Shown here in pieces: positions 1 to 8,071 of a stretch of 64,000 bases of DNA; the stretch's first letter is position 1, and every line of letters begins with the position of its first letter. The position numbers and the translations under genes were made by a program. Origin of the DNA: Symbiodinium natans (taxonomy: Eukaryota; Sar; Dinophyceae; Suessiales; Symbiodiniaceae); assembly GCA_905221605.1 (NCBI GenBank), contig CAJNDS010002489.1, positions 64,001 to 128,000 on the forward strand, given 5' to 3'. Under the pieces are notes generated by a model. It was not told the DNA's origin and searched no databases. It saw nothing but the letters and a program-made list of their open reading frames with translations.

Positions 1-134
1 CCTTTGCTTGCGGTTATCTAAAGCTCATTGCTTGAGCCGCGGCCATCGGAGTTTCACTTTCGAGCTGTGACACCCACATCCCCCTCCCCCCCGCCCCGCC
101 CCCCGCAAAAAACAAAAAGAGGAGAAAACCGTAC

Positions 135-190
135 ACCCTAAACCCTAAACCCTAAACCCTAAACCCTAAACCCTAAACCCTAAACCCTAA
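135..190 (+). repeat. telomere-like array (CCCTAAA)n
   Basis: About eight near-perfect CCCTAAA units. On the minus strand it reads TTTAGGG and directly follows the donor of the exon ending at 194, so it forms the 5' end of an intron. Confidence 0.95.
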
Positions 191-193
191 AAC

Positions 194-513
194 GGCAACA
201 AAAGACAGGCATTCCGGGCCAAATTCAGCAGGTCTCCTTGGCTTCGACGTGCTTCAGCTCGGACTTCAAGCTTGCCTGGGCTGGGCAGAAGCTCCGCACT
301 TCGACTTGGTCGAAAGGACCTACTCCCGCAACATCTGGGTTTTATTTTTCTCTGGGGGGGAGGGGGGGCATAAACAAATTTGGGATTGTACTTTATGTCG
401 TGTATGTTTAACGGTGACTTGTTTCGAGGCGAGCTGTCGACTTTCGGCTCGGGCACTCTGTCGGGGTGCCGAGCACTCTACCTTTGGACCGACATTGACG
501 GAAACCACATGGA
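194..513 (-). CDS. three-exon gene fragment, function unknown
   Basis: Exons in sense order are 482-513, 413-457 and 194-351, with matching phases throughout. The last exon follows a long C-rich tract ending in CAG (about 352-370) and reads RKIKPRCCGSRSFRPS then KLEVRAEARRSQGDLLNL; it ends at a GT donor that opens into the TTTAGGG array. The middle exon reads SARAESRQLASKQVT. The peptide is basic and has no domain I recognise. Start and end of the gene are not seen; exons further upstream, between 514 and 1400, are likely but not resolved. Confidence 0.55.
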
Positions 514-1393
514 CTGATTGCATCGTTTTGGTTTTGACGTCTTTGGCGACGTAGGGTGTCACCTTCGCGGCCCTATATGCACTCTAAAGCCTCGACCTTC
601 TCGGTACCTTCTCATGAGGACCCGGAACCCTAGAACACAAAGCGCGTGTTCGCCTTTCCCAATAGATGATTACACTGGATGCAGGCACAGTCACCGTCTC
701 GTCACTATCCTTTGCCGCCTGACTTCGCGGTGCCGCAGGGTTTCTTGTGCTTAGTCTTATAGAAGAAGGGTGCGTCTTTTTCAGGGCGTAGCTAAGTTCT
801 GTAGTGGCGGCTGTTCAAGTTGACACGCATTCTCCTCATTGTGAGGCCTGCACGTGGGCGGCAGGAAGGGCCACTGCCTCCCACCCTTTATGCAATAGTG
901 AACTGTGTCGTCCCCGGCACTCTCAGACAAATTTCGAACCCAAGAACTATGACCAACAAGCCCGAGCCAGGGCCAGGCCCTTACAAGCCCGTAGCCTTAA
1001 TCCCCACAGAGGGTACCCTTTTTGAGGGTTCCTACAATAAGGATTATAGCATTGTGGGAAGTTTTGGGAATCCGCCAGGTACAGCACATGCAGAGCTCTC
1101 AAGTTCGTGTCGCTTAGGGCTTGGGGCTCTAAGAAGGAACCAGCAACTACGATTTAGACTTAAAAATTCCTTAAGGGCAATATAGGGACTACTCTCTTTA
1201 TTTTTTGGGGGAGGTTCTTAAAAGCAAATCGTAGGCAAGCCAATCACCAGGAATGCAACCTACGAAGCCCACGCCTTACCTGACGGTGGCGTGCCGCTTC
1301 AGAAAAGGTCTGACCAATAAAACATCACCCACCATGTGCAGGTACCCTCACCCCACACTTGTGACCCACCCTTAGCCTAAAATGCTAAACTCC
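514..1393. other. unresolved, probably exons and introns
   Basis: Mostly unique sequence. Open peptides exist on both strands around 800-900 (plus AAVQVDTHSPHCEACTW; minus LTMRRMRVNLNSRHYRT), and I cannot choose between them. A degenerate family I element lies at 1149-1234. Confidence 0.4.
1149..1234. repeat. family I palindromic element, degenerate
   Basis: Matches the copies at 1654-1763 and 22851-22957: CTTAAGGGCAATATAGGGA core, then TTTATTTTTTGGGGG and a GGTTCTTAAAAGCAAA terminus. Confidence 0.6.
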
Positions 1394-1410
1394 AAACCCT
1401 AAACCCTAAC

Positions 1411-1447
1411 CCTGTGGCCCTATGTCATCCCTCAGCTCTACAATAAC
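1411..1447 (-). CDS. candidate exon between telomere-like repeats
   Basis: Reads VIVELRDDIGPQ after a CAG acceptor. It ends in CAGG before a GT donor whose intron starts GTTAGGGTTTAGGG. CCCTAAA repeats lie on one side and TTTAGGG on the other, 47 bp apart. Function unknown; it may belong to the gene at 1775-2135. Confidence 0.45.
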
Positions 1448-1653
1448 CTGATCTGTTTTGCTTAGGGTTTAGGGTTCCCCAAAGTTTCCTAGCTCAGATC
1501 GAAGCAGGAGCTTCTGATCATGACTCGCATCCCTGTCCTACAAAGACCTCAGCGTCTGGGTCTTTCCACAAAGTAGGGGTACCCCCACCAGAACCCCCCT
1601 CGAATGTTTTCAATAATCCTTCTTCTAGGAACCCCCAGAAAGGGTACCCCTAT

Positions 1654-1763
1654 TCTAGTAGGTTGCTTAAGAACCCCGAAAAATAAAAATATTCTTCCTG
1701 ATTAAGGGGTAATATGGGGATTGTCATCGTTTATTCTTTTGGGGTTCTTAAGCAAATAGTAGA
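1654..1763. repeat. family I palindromic element (introner-like)
   Basis: Terminal inverted repeats around GCTTAAGAACCCC and GGGGTTCTTAAGC. It lies immediately after the donor of the exon ending at 1775 (minus strand), so it behaves as intron body. Confidence 0.8.
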
Positions 1764-1774
1764 ATTTTGGGAAC

Positions 1775-2135
1775 CCCCTCCATCTCTTTGACGGGCATGT
1801 GGAGACCAAGTCAAGAGGCAAGTCTCCTCAATCCGCAGCAGTGGGGCATCATGAAGCTCACAACCCTGTTACCCAAAACCCCACACCCCAAACGCCAGTA
1901 CGGATTTGGGGCTTGGCGCCCGCCTGCTGTGCCAAAGCTTCCAGGGCGACCTGCTGGGACTGGAGCGCCGCCTTCACTGTGCGTGAATGCTAAGCGACAG
2001 GGAGGCTTCAGAATGTTGGGTGCCCTTGTCTAGTTCGCAGTCCCAGTGTTGGTCGTAGCATCGAATTAGCGGCGGCTGCGCAGCATCTGGCAGTTCCTAA
2101 CATGCAACGCATTCCCGCACCATGAGGTCCTGAAC
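1775..2135 (-). CDS. multi-exon gene fragment, function unknown
   Basis: Likely exons in sense order are 2102-2135 (VQDLMVRECVA), 2024-2075, 1894-1976 and 1775-1826. The strongest is 1894-1976, KAALQSQQVALEALAQQAGA, glutamine- and alanine-rich and possibly helical, after a pyrimidine-rich tract and CAG. It is followed in phase by ETCLLTWSPHARQRDG. The last intron opens directly into family I. The 2024-2075 exon is uncertain in frame (PPLIRCYDQHWDCELDK in one frame) and its intron would be only about 47 nt. Confidence 0.5.
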
Positions 2136-2216
2136 CTGCAACTGCGTCTCACAAGGCTCCGAATCCGAAAGGTATGCTCGGCCCGGCTCCCTTAGCTTAG
2201 GAATAAGAGCTATGAT

Positions 2217-2254
2217 TAGGGTTTAGGGTTTAGGGTCTAGGGTTTAGGGTTTAG
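2217..2254 (+). repeat. telomere-like array (TTTAGGG)n
   Basis: Five units, one with TCTAGGG. Confidence 0.9.
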
Positions 2255-2362
2255 GAAAAAGCGCCAAGGTACTAATGTTGGACCTGGTTTAGCCGGGGCC
2301 TCCTCTATGAAGTCAGTTTGGCTGTGTTTTTCAGGAAACCCTGACTGTTTGGGGGTCCCTCT

Positions 2363-2515
2363 TTAAAGGCAAATCGTCCGGGCGCCGTAAGAAAATTCCA
2401 CGTGGTGCGCCTTTAACAAAGATAGCCGGGCATCGCTGCCCCTTTTAAACTTATCTAAACTCCTTCCCATTAAAATCATATGAGCGTCTCTAAACAGGGA
2501 CAAATCCAGCCTCGA
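2363..2515 (-). CDS. terminal exon, 50 residues, function unknown
   Basis: On the minus strand a 20-base C run (2527-2546 as G on plus) leads to CCCTGAACAG and then an open frame beginning SRLDLSLFRDAHMILMGRSL and ending GARTICL plus TAA. The C run is a convincing polypyrimidine tract and the frame runs from acceptor to stop without a break. No domain recognised. The mature protein should end here, upstream of the CCCTAAA array at 2712. Confidence 0.6.
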   Translation of the reverse strand, partial: SRLDLSLFRDAHMILMGRSLDKFKRGSDARLSLLKAHHVEFSYGARTICL

Positions 2516-2711
2516 CTGTTCAGGGCGGAGAGGGGGGGGGGGGGCAAGACAGTAAACAGGGTGCAACATTTACGCTCTTGTCGGGCTTTGAGAGAACAAT
2601 GAATGTGACAAGTTCTCGGAAAGTCGGACAGCACTTGTCTTTGGAATATGGCACGTGAAACATGGCCGCCGCTTGGTCGTGGTGAAGGAGATCCAGCATG
2701 GAAGCTCGAAC

Positions 2712-2790
2712 TCCAAACCCTAAACCCTAAACCCTAAACCCCTAAACCCTAAACCCCTAAACCCCTAAACCCTGAACCCTAACCCTTTTG
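2712..2790 (+). repeat. telomere-like array, mixed CCCTAAA and CCCCTAAA
   Basis: About ten units, several lengthened to eight bases. Confidence 0.9.
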
Positions 2791-3005
2791 CATCCGAACC
2801 CCAAACCCTAAGCCCTTTTTGGCATCCAGGTCTCTTGCAGCCCTAAGCCCGTTTTAAGCACGGACTGAGGCTGCCGGCAACACCTGAAAGCAGGGCCTTC
2901 TTGCCTTTAGCAAGGGTCGCATCAACAGGCGAAACTGAGGGTCTATCACTGGGACGTATACACTATGGGAGTACTGAGTTTGCGTAAGAGTGAAGTCTGT
3001 GAATC

Positions 3006-3117
3006 TCGAAAGCCCTAAGCCCTAAACCCTAAACCATACGCCCTAAACCTTAAGCCCTAAGCCCTAAACCATAAACCCTAAACCCTAAACCTTAAGCCCT
3101 AAGCCCTAAACCCTAAA
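3006..3117 (+). repeat. degenerate telomere-like array
   Basis: CCCTAAA units interleaved with CCCTAAG and CTTAAGC variants, so older than the perfect arrays nearby. Confidence 0.85.
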
Positions 3118-3246
3118 ACCTTGCAACCGTGCAATCTGCCTGCTCCCTTCTTGCCAGCGCTTCGACATGGCCATCGCGTGCCGTCCTTAGCTTCTCTTCT
3201 CTGGTGTGAACTTTCTGTTGGAGAATTTAAGGGGACTCGTGTGCGC

Positions 3247-3302
<56 letters not shown>
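3247..3302 (+). repeat. (AT)n then (GT)n microsatellite
   Basis: About 12 AT units pass directly into about 15 GT units. Confidence 0.95.
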
Positions 3303-3304
<2 letters not shown>

Positions 3305-3465
3305 GCTTGAAGTCTTGAAGTCTTGCAGGGTCGAGTCTAGCTCCTGAACGCCGGCGCGCGATGCCTTCTTTCAGACTTCCCCAAACCCAGGGAAGTTCAA
3401 GTTTTAACTTTCAGAACTTGTACTTACTAAACAGAAAGTTACAAAACAAGTGTGTGTTGGAACCC

Positions 3466-4321
3466 TTAGTGAACTTTAAAAGCCCACATCAAGACCCAGA
3501 AAGCCCCGTATCGCTTCTCAGGCAGTATCCCTTCAATCCAGTACGAAGTTGTGATATGAAAATAAGGTACTTCCTTTCTTTCTGTCAGGAGTTTTGGGCT
3601 GTGACTGCCAACTTCTGTTTTAAGCATTGGAGTCGACAATCCCAATCCCAACTCTTCCTGCACACTAGTTCGAACATTGAGGCCTCAAGCTGTCGAGCAA
3701 CACCGCGAACTCTACACTCTACCCAGCCTTTCTTACAGTAGAGAGCCTCTTTGGCAATTGCTATGCTCTTGGGTTTCAAGATTTAGGGCTGTTTAGGGTT
3801 TCGTACCCCCCTAAGCCCCGAAACCCTAAAACCCTAAAACCCTGAAACCCTACAACCCTAAAACCCTAAAGCCCCAAAACCCTAAAACCCTAAAAGGCTT
3901 TGGGGGTTAACCCTACACCCTAAACCCTAAACCCTGACCCCTTGGAGAAAGGAGCTGGCGCGTCTGATAGAAAGCGGCCGGCGGCTGCCCGACCTGGAAA
4001 AAGGGGCGCCGGCAACCAATCAAGCAGCTTCTTGACCAGAGAGCCCACAAGCCCCTATAGAACCCCTTGGGGTTTTGGGTTTACGGTTTAAGGTTTAGCG
4101 GGCTTGGGGGTTTGCTAGCCCCTATAGAACCCAGACCCTAAACCCTAAGCCTAAACCGGTAAGATCTCCCCAGGGCTCCTTGAAAGTGAGCATGGGCAGA
4201 CACCGGGACTTCCATGATCTTCGGTTCTGTGAAATTCCTAGTGGGACAAGATGCTGGAGACCTCTCCGGCCAACACCCCTTTTTGCACTTCAGCTTCAAG
4301 ACCTCATCCAAGCCACCAGCC
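3466..4321 (-). CDS. 3' end of a multi-exon gene, function unknown
   Basis: Exons in sense order are 4157-4321, 3723-3765 and 3466-3657, phases 2 then 0, ending in TAA. The first reads AGGLDEVLKLKCKKGCWPER and ends at CG|GTTTAGG. The second reads IAIAKEALYCKKGW, with donor GTAGAG. The last reads EELGLGLSTPMLKTEV and ends LMWAFKVH. The 391-nt intron 3766-4156 is almost all telomere-like sequence. Alternatively the frame of exon 2 can be read on without splicing to another stop at 3585. No domain recognised. Confidence 0.6.
3819..3935 (+). repeat. telomere-like array, 8-bp variant CCCTAAAA
   Basis: Mostly ACCCTAAA eight-base units with CCCTGAAA variants, then seven-base units. It lies inside the intron 3766-4156. 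Confidence 0.9.
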
Positions 4322-4458
4322 CTCAACAACGTCAACCCCAAACCGTTTCAAAATGGCTGAAAACACCCCAAACTGCAAACGCTTAAGCAAAATCCAAACC
4401 CCAAAGCCCCGCAATCCTTGAACCCAGACTCTGGTCCTCATCAGCTGAGAGCAAGAGA

Positions 4459-4556
4459 CCCCTAAACCCTAAACCCTAACCCCAACCCCCAACCCCCAAA
4501 CCCCAAACCCCAAACCCCAAACCCTAAACCCTAATCCCTAAACCCTAAACCCTAAG
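4459..4556 (+). repeat. telomere-like array CCCTAAA/CCCCAAA
   Basis: About 14 units. It forms the left flank of the exon 4562-4615; a TTTAGGG array at 4627-4672 is the right flank. Confidence 0.9.
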
Positions 4557-4561
4557 CCGGC

Positions 4562-4615
4562 CTGCGGAGCGAACTCCGCCTCGCTGTTGAGGTTGAGGGA
4601 CCGGGGCGTGAGCGC
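4562..4615 (-). CDS. candidate exon capped by inverted telomere-like arrays
   Basis: Eighteen complete codons, ALTPRSLNLNSEAEFAPQ, after GCGTGGCAG and before a GC donor (GCCGGCTTAGGG). It sits in the 70-bp gap between a CCCTAAA array and a TTTAGGG array. Its phase does not join directly to the exon at 4157-4321, so an intervening small exon is likely. Confidence 0.5.
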
Positions 4616-4626
4616 CTGCCACGCTG

Positions 4627-4672
4627 TGTTTAGGGTTTACTTTGAGGGTTTAGGGTTTAGGGTTTAGGGTTT
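4627..4672 (+). repeat. telomere-like array (TTTAGGG)n
   Basis: Six units, opposite in orientation to 4459-4556. Confidence 0.9.
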
Positions 4673-5114
4673 GCTGTGATAGGGCGTAGCTGCTGTGAAG
4701 ATTAGGTTTTGGAACAAGCTCGAAAGCTTCGTAAGGTGCGAAGAGCAGCTTTGGCCCGATTGTGGAGGGCCATCTAACACTTTTCTCCCACCCCACGCTG
4801 TTTGCCGCCCAAACCCCATCCTTTTAGGGGTTTAGGCCTAAGCTCAAGACTTCTAAAGACTTATTCAGTTTATTGACGTTCGGGGTTGGGTCTGAGAGTC
4901 AAAGGAGTGGTAGGGGGGTCGGGGGGTCCCAGGTGGTTTCAGGACTGGGTCTGGGGGCTGGGGGGTTTTCGGGAAATATTACTGAGGGCCCAGCACTGGT
5001 CCCGAAAAGAACATGCATGGGTGCTACCGACCCCCGAGCTGTGGGAGGCGGGCGAGCGACCTGGGCGGCTTACGCCATCAACGTAGGGGGGCGACCCAGG
5101 CCTTGAGTTTAGGG

Positions 5115-5229
5115 CTACTTGGAGGTTCATGGCTAGTTATACGTAGGGTTATATTAAGTACCCCAAGTAAGGTCATAAGTCTAGTTACCTTACTTATAAT
5201 CTCACTTATCCCTACCCATGCCTCCAAGC
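5115..5229. repeat. family A palindromic element
   Basis: CTACTTGGAGGTTCATGG at the left, diverged CCCATGCCTCCAAGC at the right, joined to TTTAGGG on the left. Confidence 0.8.
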
Positions 5230-5373
5230 ATGGTTTCAAGGTTACAAGTGCTCATGTACGAAACTGAAAGTCCAAGAGCCCCTAGAGCCTGGAAATCTCA
5301 GGATCTCCTTCATCCCTACTTGAAAGTTCATGGGTATGAGTAGCGTTTGGGGTTGAGGGTTTAGGGTTTAGGG

Positions 5374-5477
5374 CTACTTGCAGGTTCTTGGGTAGCTAGA
5401 AGTGGGGTTAGAAGTACCCTAGAGAGGGCTATAGCTAGCCATAATTCTAGCTATTTCTACTTAAGACTACGAAGTAG
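5374..5477. repeat. family A element flanked by TTTAGGG and CCCTAAA
   Basis: Begins TTTAGGGCTACTTG and ends GAAGTAGCCCTAAA, so telomere-like units extend the inverted repeat outwards on both sides. Confidence 0.75.
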
Positions 5478-5685
5478 CCCTAAATCCTAAACCCTGAAGC
5501 CAAAACCCGAAATAAACCCTACTTATAAACCCACTTAGAGCTACCAAGTACCCCTAAACCCTACTAACCCCGCTTAGAACAACTCCTGAACCTCCGAGTA
5601 TACTTCAGAGCTCGAGCCTCCACCGCCGTGCAGAGCGCGCAAACAAGAAGCCCCGACTTACCCGGGACCTGACCGATTCACGTTC

Positions 5686-5856
5686 GGGTTTAGGGTTTAG
5701 GGTTTAGGGTTTCGGGTTTAGGGTTTAGGGTTGAGGGTTGAGGGTTGAGGCTTGAGGGTTGAGGGTTTAGGGTTTAGGGGTTAGGGTTTAGGGTTTAGGG
5801 CTTAGGGTTTAGGGTTTAGGATTTAGGGTTTAGGGTTCGGGGTTGAGGGTTTTAGG
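5686..5856 (+). repeat. long telomere-like array (TTTAGGG)n with TTGAGGG variants
   Basis: About 24 units, including a run of TTGAGGG. Confidence 0.95.
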
Positions 5857-5901
5857 GTAAATCCAAGTTCCGCAAGACACGCAATGCGTAAAGCAACAAA
5901 C

Positions 5902-6416
5902 CGACAAGGCAACTTTTGCCGGCACCCCGATCCCTCAAGCCGAGGAGAGAATACGGTGATTTTTTTTCGGAAACTTTGCTTCTCTCGTATGTGCAAGCTG
6001 TAGTCCGATTCGACTCTGACACTCGCACACGATAGGCAGTGCCAGAACGGCACTCTATGACTCCATGCCTTGTAGATCGAATCCCAAGAGTAACCTAGGA
6101 ATAAAGAGGGTGCCCTTCTTGGGTTCAAGGGCTTCGAAGGGAACCTAAGCCGTAAGAATGGGAATAAGGGCCTACTCTGGGAGGACGAAACCTTCGCCAT
6201 CAATCCTGAGTGTGTGCACGGCCCTTCCGCTGAGGCCGTGGCAATCTTCATTTTGGGTGGCCCGTGAGTCACGCCACGACCCAATGAGCCAAGGTGGCTA
6301 CACTTCATTGGGTTTCTTTTGGCAATGTCCCCCTCTGCTATTCAACGTTCCTATATACATGACTCAGGAACTCCCAGAAGTACCGGCGGGGTGCTGCTGT
6401 TGGGGACGCCCCTCAA
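5902..6416 (-). CDS. three-exon gene fragment around a family F intron
   Basis: Exons in sense order are 6384-6416 (LRGVPNSSTPP), 6192-6245 (IATASAEGPCTHSGLMAK) and 5902-6068 (AWSHRVPFWHCLSCASVRVE onward, 55 codons), all phase 0 at the joins. The 123-nt intron 6069-6191 consists almost entirely of a family F element and runs from GTTTCG to CTACAAG. The last exon is basic with scattered cysteines; no domain recognised. It may read a little past 5902 before the telomere-like array. Confidence 0.6.
6078..6184. repeat. family F palindromic element acting as an intron
   Basis: Ends CCCAAGAGTAACCTAGG and GGCCTACTCTGGGAGG, with a GGTGCCC core. Fills the intron 6069-6191. Confidence 0.8.
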
Positions 6417-6467
6417 CTACACATATTGGGCACGTGTTCTGACAACTTAGCTTGTGAGCTCTTAGAG

Positions 6468-7332
6468 TGCTCGACGATGAGCGCTCAGAGGACTGCCCAG
6501 CTACGTCATTTCAGGCTTTGGGTCTTTCAACTGCACCTCCAGGCCCCAAGGGAAAACTCGAGTATTGTGGGAGGTTCATCGAAACGGATATGTGCCATGC
6601 TACCCCCCCCCCCCCCGAATGGCACTCCAAAAGCCCAAGCCCTCAAGCCCTTCAGCCCATGGGTAGTTTTCTACATGAAGGGGCACCCTTGGGCACGATA
6701 AGAAGTGATTCTACTTGGAGGTTCATGGGGAGTCATATAAGTGGGGTTCTGACCTTACTTAGGGTACTTATGGCCCTACTTATAACTACCCAGAAACCTC
6801 GAATGTCACTTCCTGGAAACTGGCAAGGCATGTCCTTGGCGGTGCAGGAGCATCGCCCAGCGGCCCAACCATGCTCAGTCCTGCCTTCCGTTGAGGGCTT
6901 TTTGGGGTTTTCGTAGGGTTTAGAGGGCTTAATGACTGGGTGTCGTGGGCTAATGTATAGGGTTTAGGGTTCAAGGTTAGGGGTTCGTTTGGGGAAGGAA
7001 GCACTTCGGGCATAGAGTTTGCCCTTTGGAGTCTGGCAGATTTAGCCTGGGACCCGTTTAGGAATCCATCGTGCGGGCAAGCACCCAATCAGGCGGAGAC
7101 TGCTTTCCAGTTATGGTATGCGCGTAGAGCCAAGCCCGATGCAAACCCGAGAAAGCATCACGGCAGGGAAGGTAGCCCCGCCCATCGTCGAGAGGTATTC
7201 CAAGGGGTCAGCCCAACCCTAAACTCTAAACCCCAAATTGTCGGAGGGCTGAAAGCGTTCCTTGTCTGAATGTTTCGTGCAGAAGTATATATGTATGCAG
7301 AAAATATATACACGAACAAGGGAGAAAAAGAG

Positions 7333-7424
<92 letters not shown>

Positions 7425-7890
7425 AGGGAGGGAGGGGAGGGAGGGAGGGAGGGAGGGAGGGAGGGAGACAGAGGGAGAGAGATTTGTAGCTGGGCGGTCT
7501 GAATGTCCTGGAAAAAAACCCTAAACCCTAAGAAGCCCTTAAGTAGAGCTCCTGCTTCATACGATTCCTGGCAGCTCTGCTCAGAACAAGACCCCTGAAC
7601 CCCAAATGAATTCTGAACGCGGCCTGGGTACGAAGGCAGCAACGTCACTTCAAGAATATCTGGGTTTAGGGCTTCATGGGTAGTTATAAGCAGGGTTCTA
7701 AGCACCCTAAATAAGGATATAAATATAGTTACCCTACTTCTAGCCCCAGTTATGACTACCCCTGAACCTCCAAGTGGTTTAAGTTGTTCTGGAGGTCCTT
7801 GAAACCCTCCCGGATAAAGAGTCCCTTTGGAAAGCGGGGGAACCCCCAAGAAGGGAACCTACCTTATGGTTACTTTGGGGAGATAAGTAT
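6468..7890 (+). CDS. six-exon gene, function unknown
   Basis: Exons are 6468-6704, 6828-6912, 7002-7055, 7111-7171, 7585-7663 and 7784-7890; every junction keeps one reading phase. The peptide starts LDDERSEDCPATSFQALG, continues MSLAVQEHRPAAQPC, TSGIEFALWSLADLAWD, YGMRVEPSPMQTRESITAGK and NKTPEPQMNSERGLG, and ends LWLLWGDKY at a GT donor. Introns 6705-6827 and 7664-7783 are family A elements; the 413-nt intron 7172-7584 holds a GA microsatellite. A C run at 6602-6616 codes for prolines in exon 1. The 55-nt intron 7056-7110 is very short. No domain recognised; the start is missing. Confidence 0.6.
6711..6803. repeat. family A element in intron 6705-6827
   Basis: CTACTTGGAGGTTCATGG at the left, CTTATAACTACCCAGAAACC at the right; donor GTGATT lies just before it. 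Confidence 0.85.
7337..7480 (+). repeat. (GA)n then (GGGA)n microsatellite
   Basis: About 40 GA units followed by GGGA/GGAG units, inside the intron 7172-7584. Long open frames over it are artefacts. Confidence 0.95.
7671..7777. repeat. family A element in intron 7664-7783
   Basis: The donor is GTTTAGGGC, the element runs from TTCATGGGTAGTTATAAG to CCTGAACCTCCAAGTGG, and the acceptor TTTAAG follows at once. Confidence 0.85.
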
Positions 7891-7984
7891 GTTGAACAAC
7901 TACCACCTAAACCCTAAAGCCTAAACCGTAAGCCTGGCCTTCACCCGGGAACCCTCGAACCTTGGAACCCTTGAAGTCTAGGCC

Positions 7985-8033
7985 TAAACCCTAAACCCTA
8001 AACCCTAAACCTCAAACCCAAAACCCTAAACAG
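7985..8033 (+). repeat. telomere-like array (CCCTAAA)n
   Basis: Six to seven units immediately downstream of the 3' end of the BTB pseudogene. Confidence 0.9.
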
Positions 8034-8071
8034 CATTTGCGGGCACCACGCAGCTCTGTCTTGCAGCTTGT

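Noticed and set aside
135-190. Chromosome-end telomere
   Set aside because: Arrays of both orientations occur throughout the window and none reaches an end; these are interstitial.
7226-7849. 207-codon minus frame and other frames over the GA repeat
   Set aside because: They are translations of a microsatellite and of family A DNA inside an intron.
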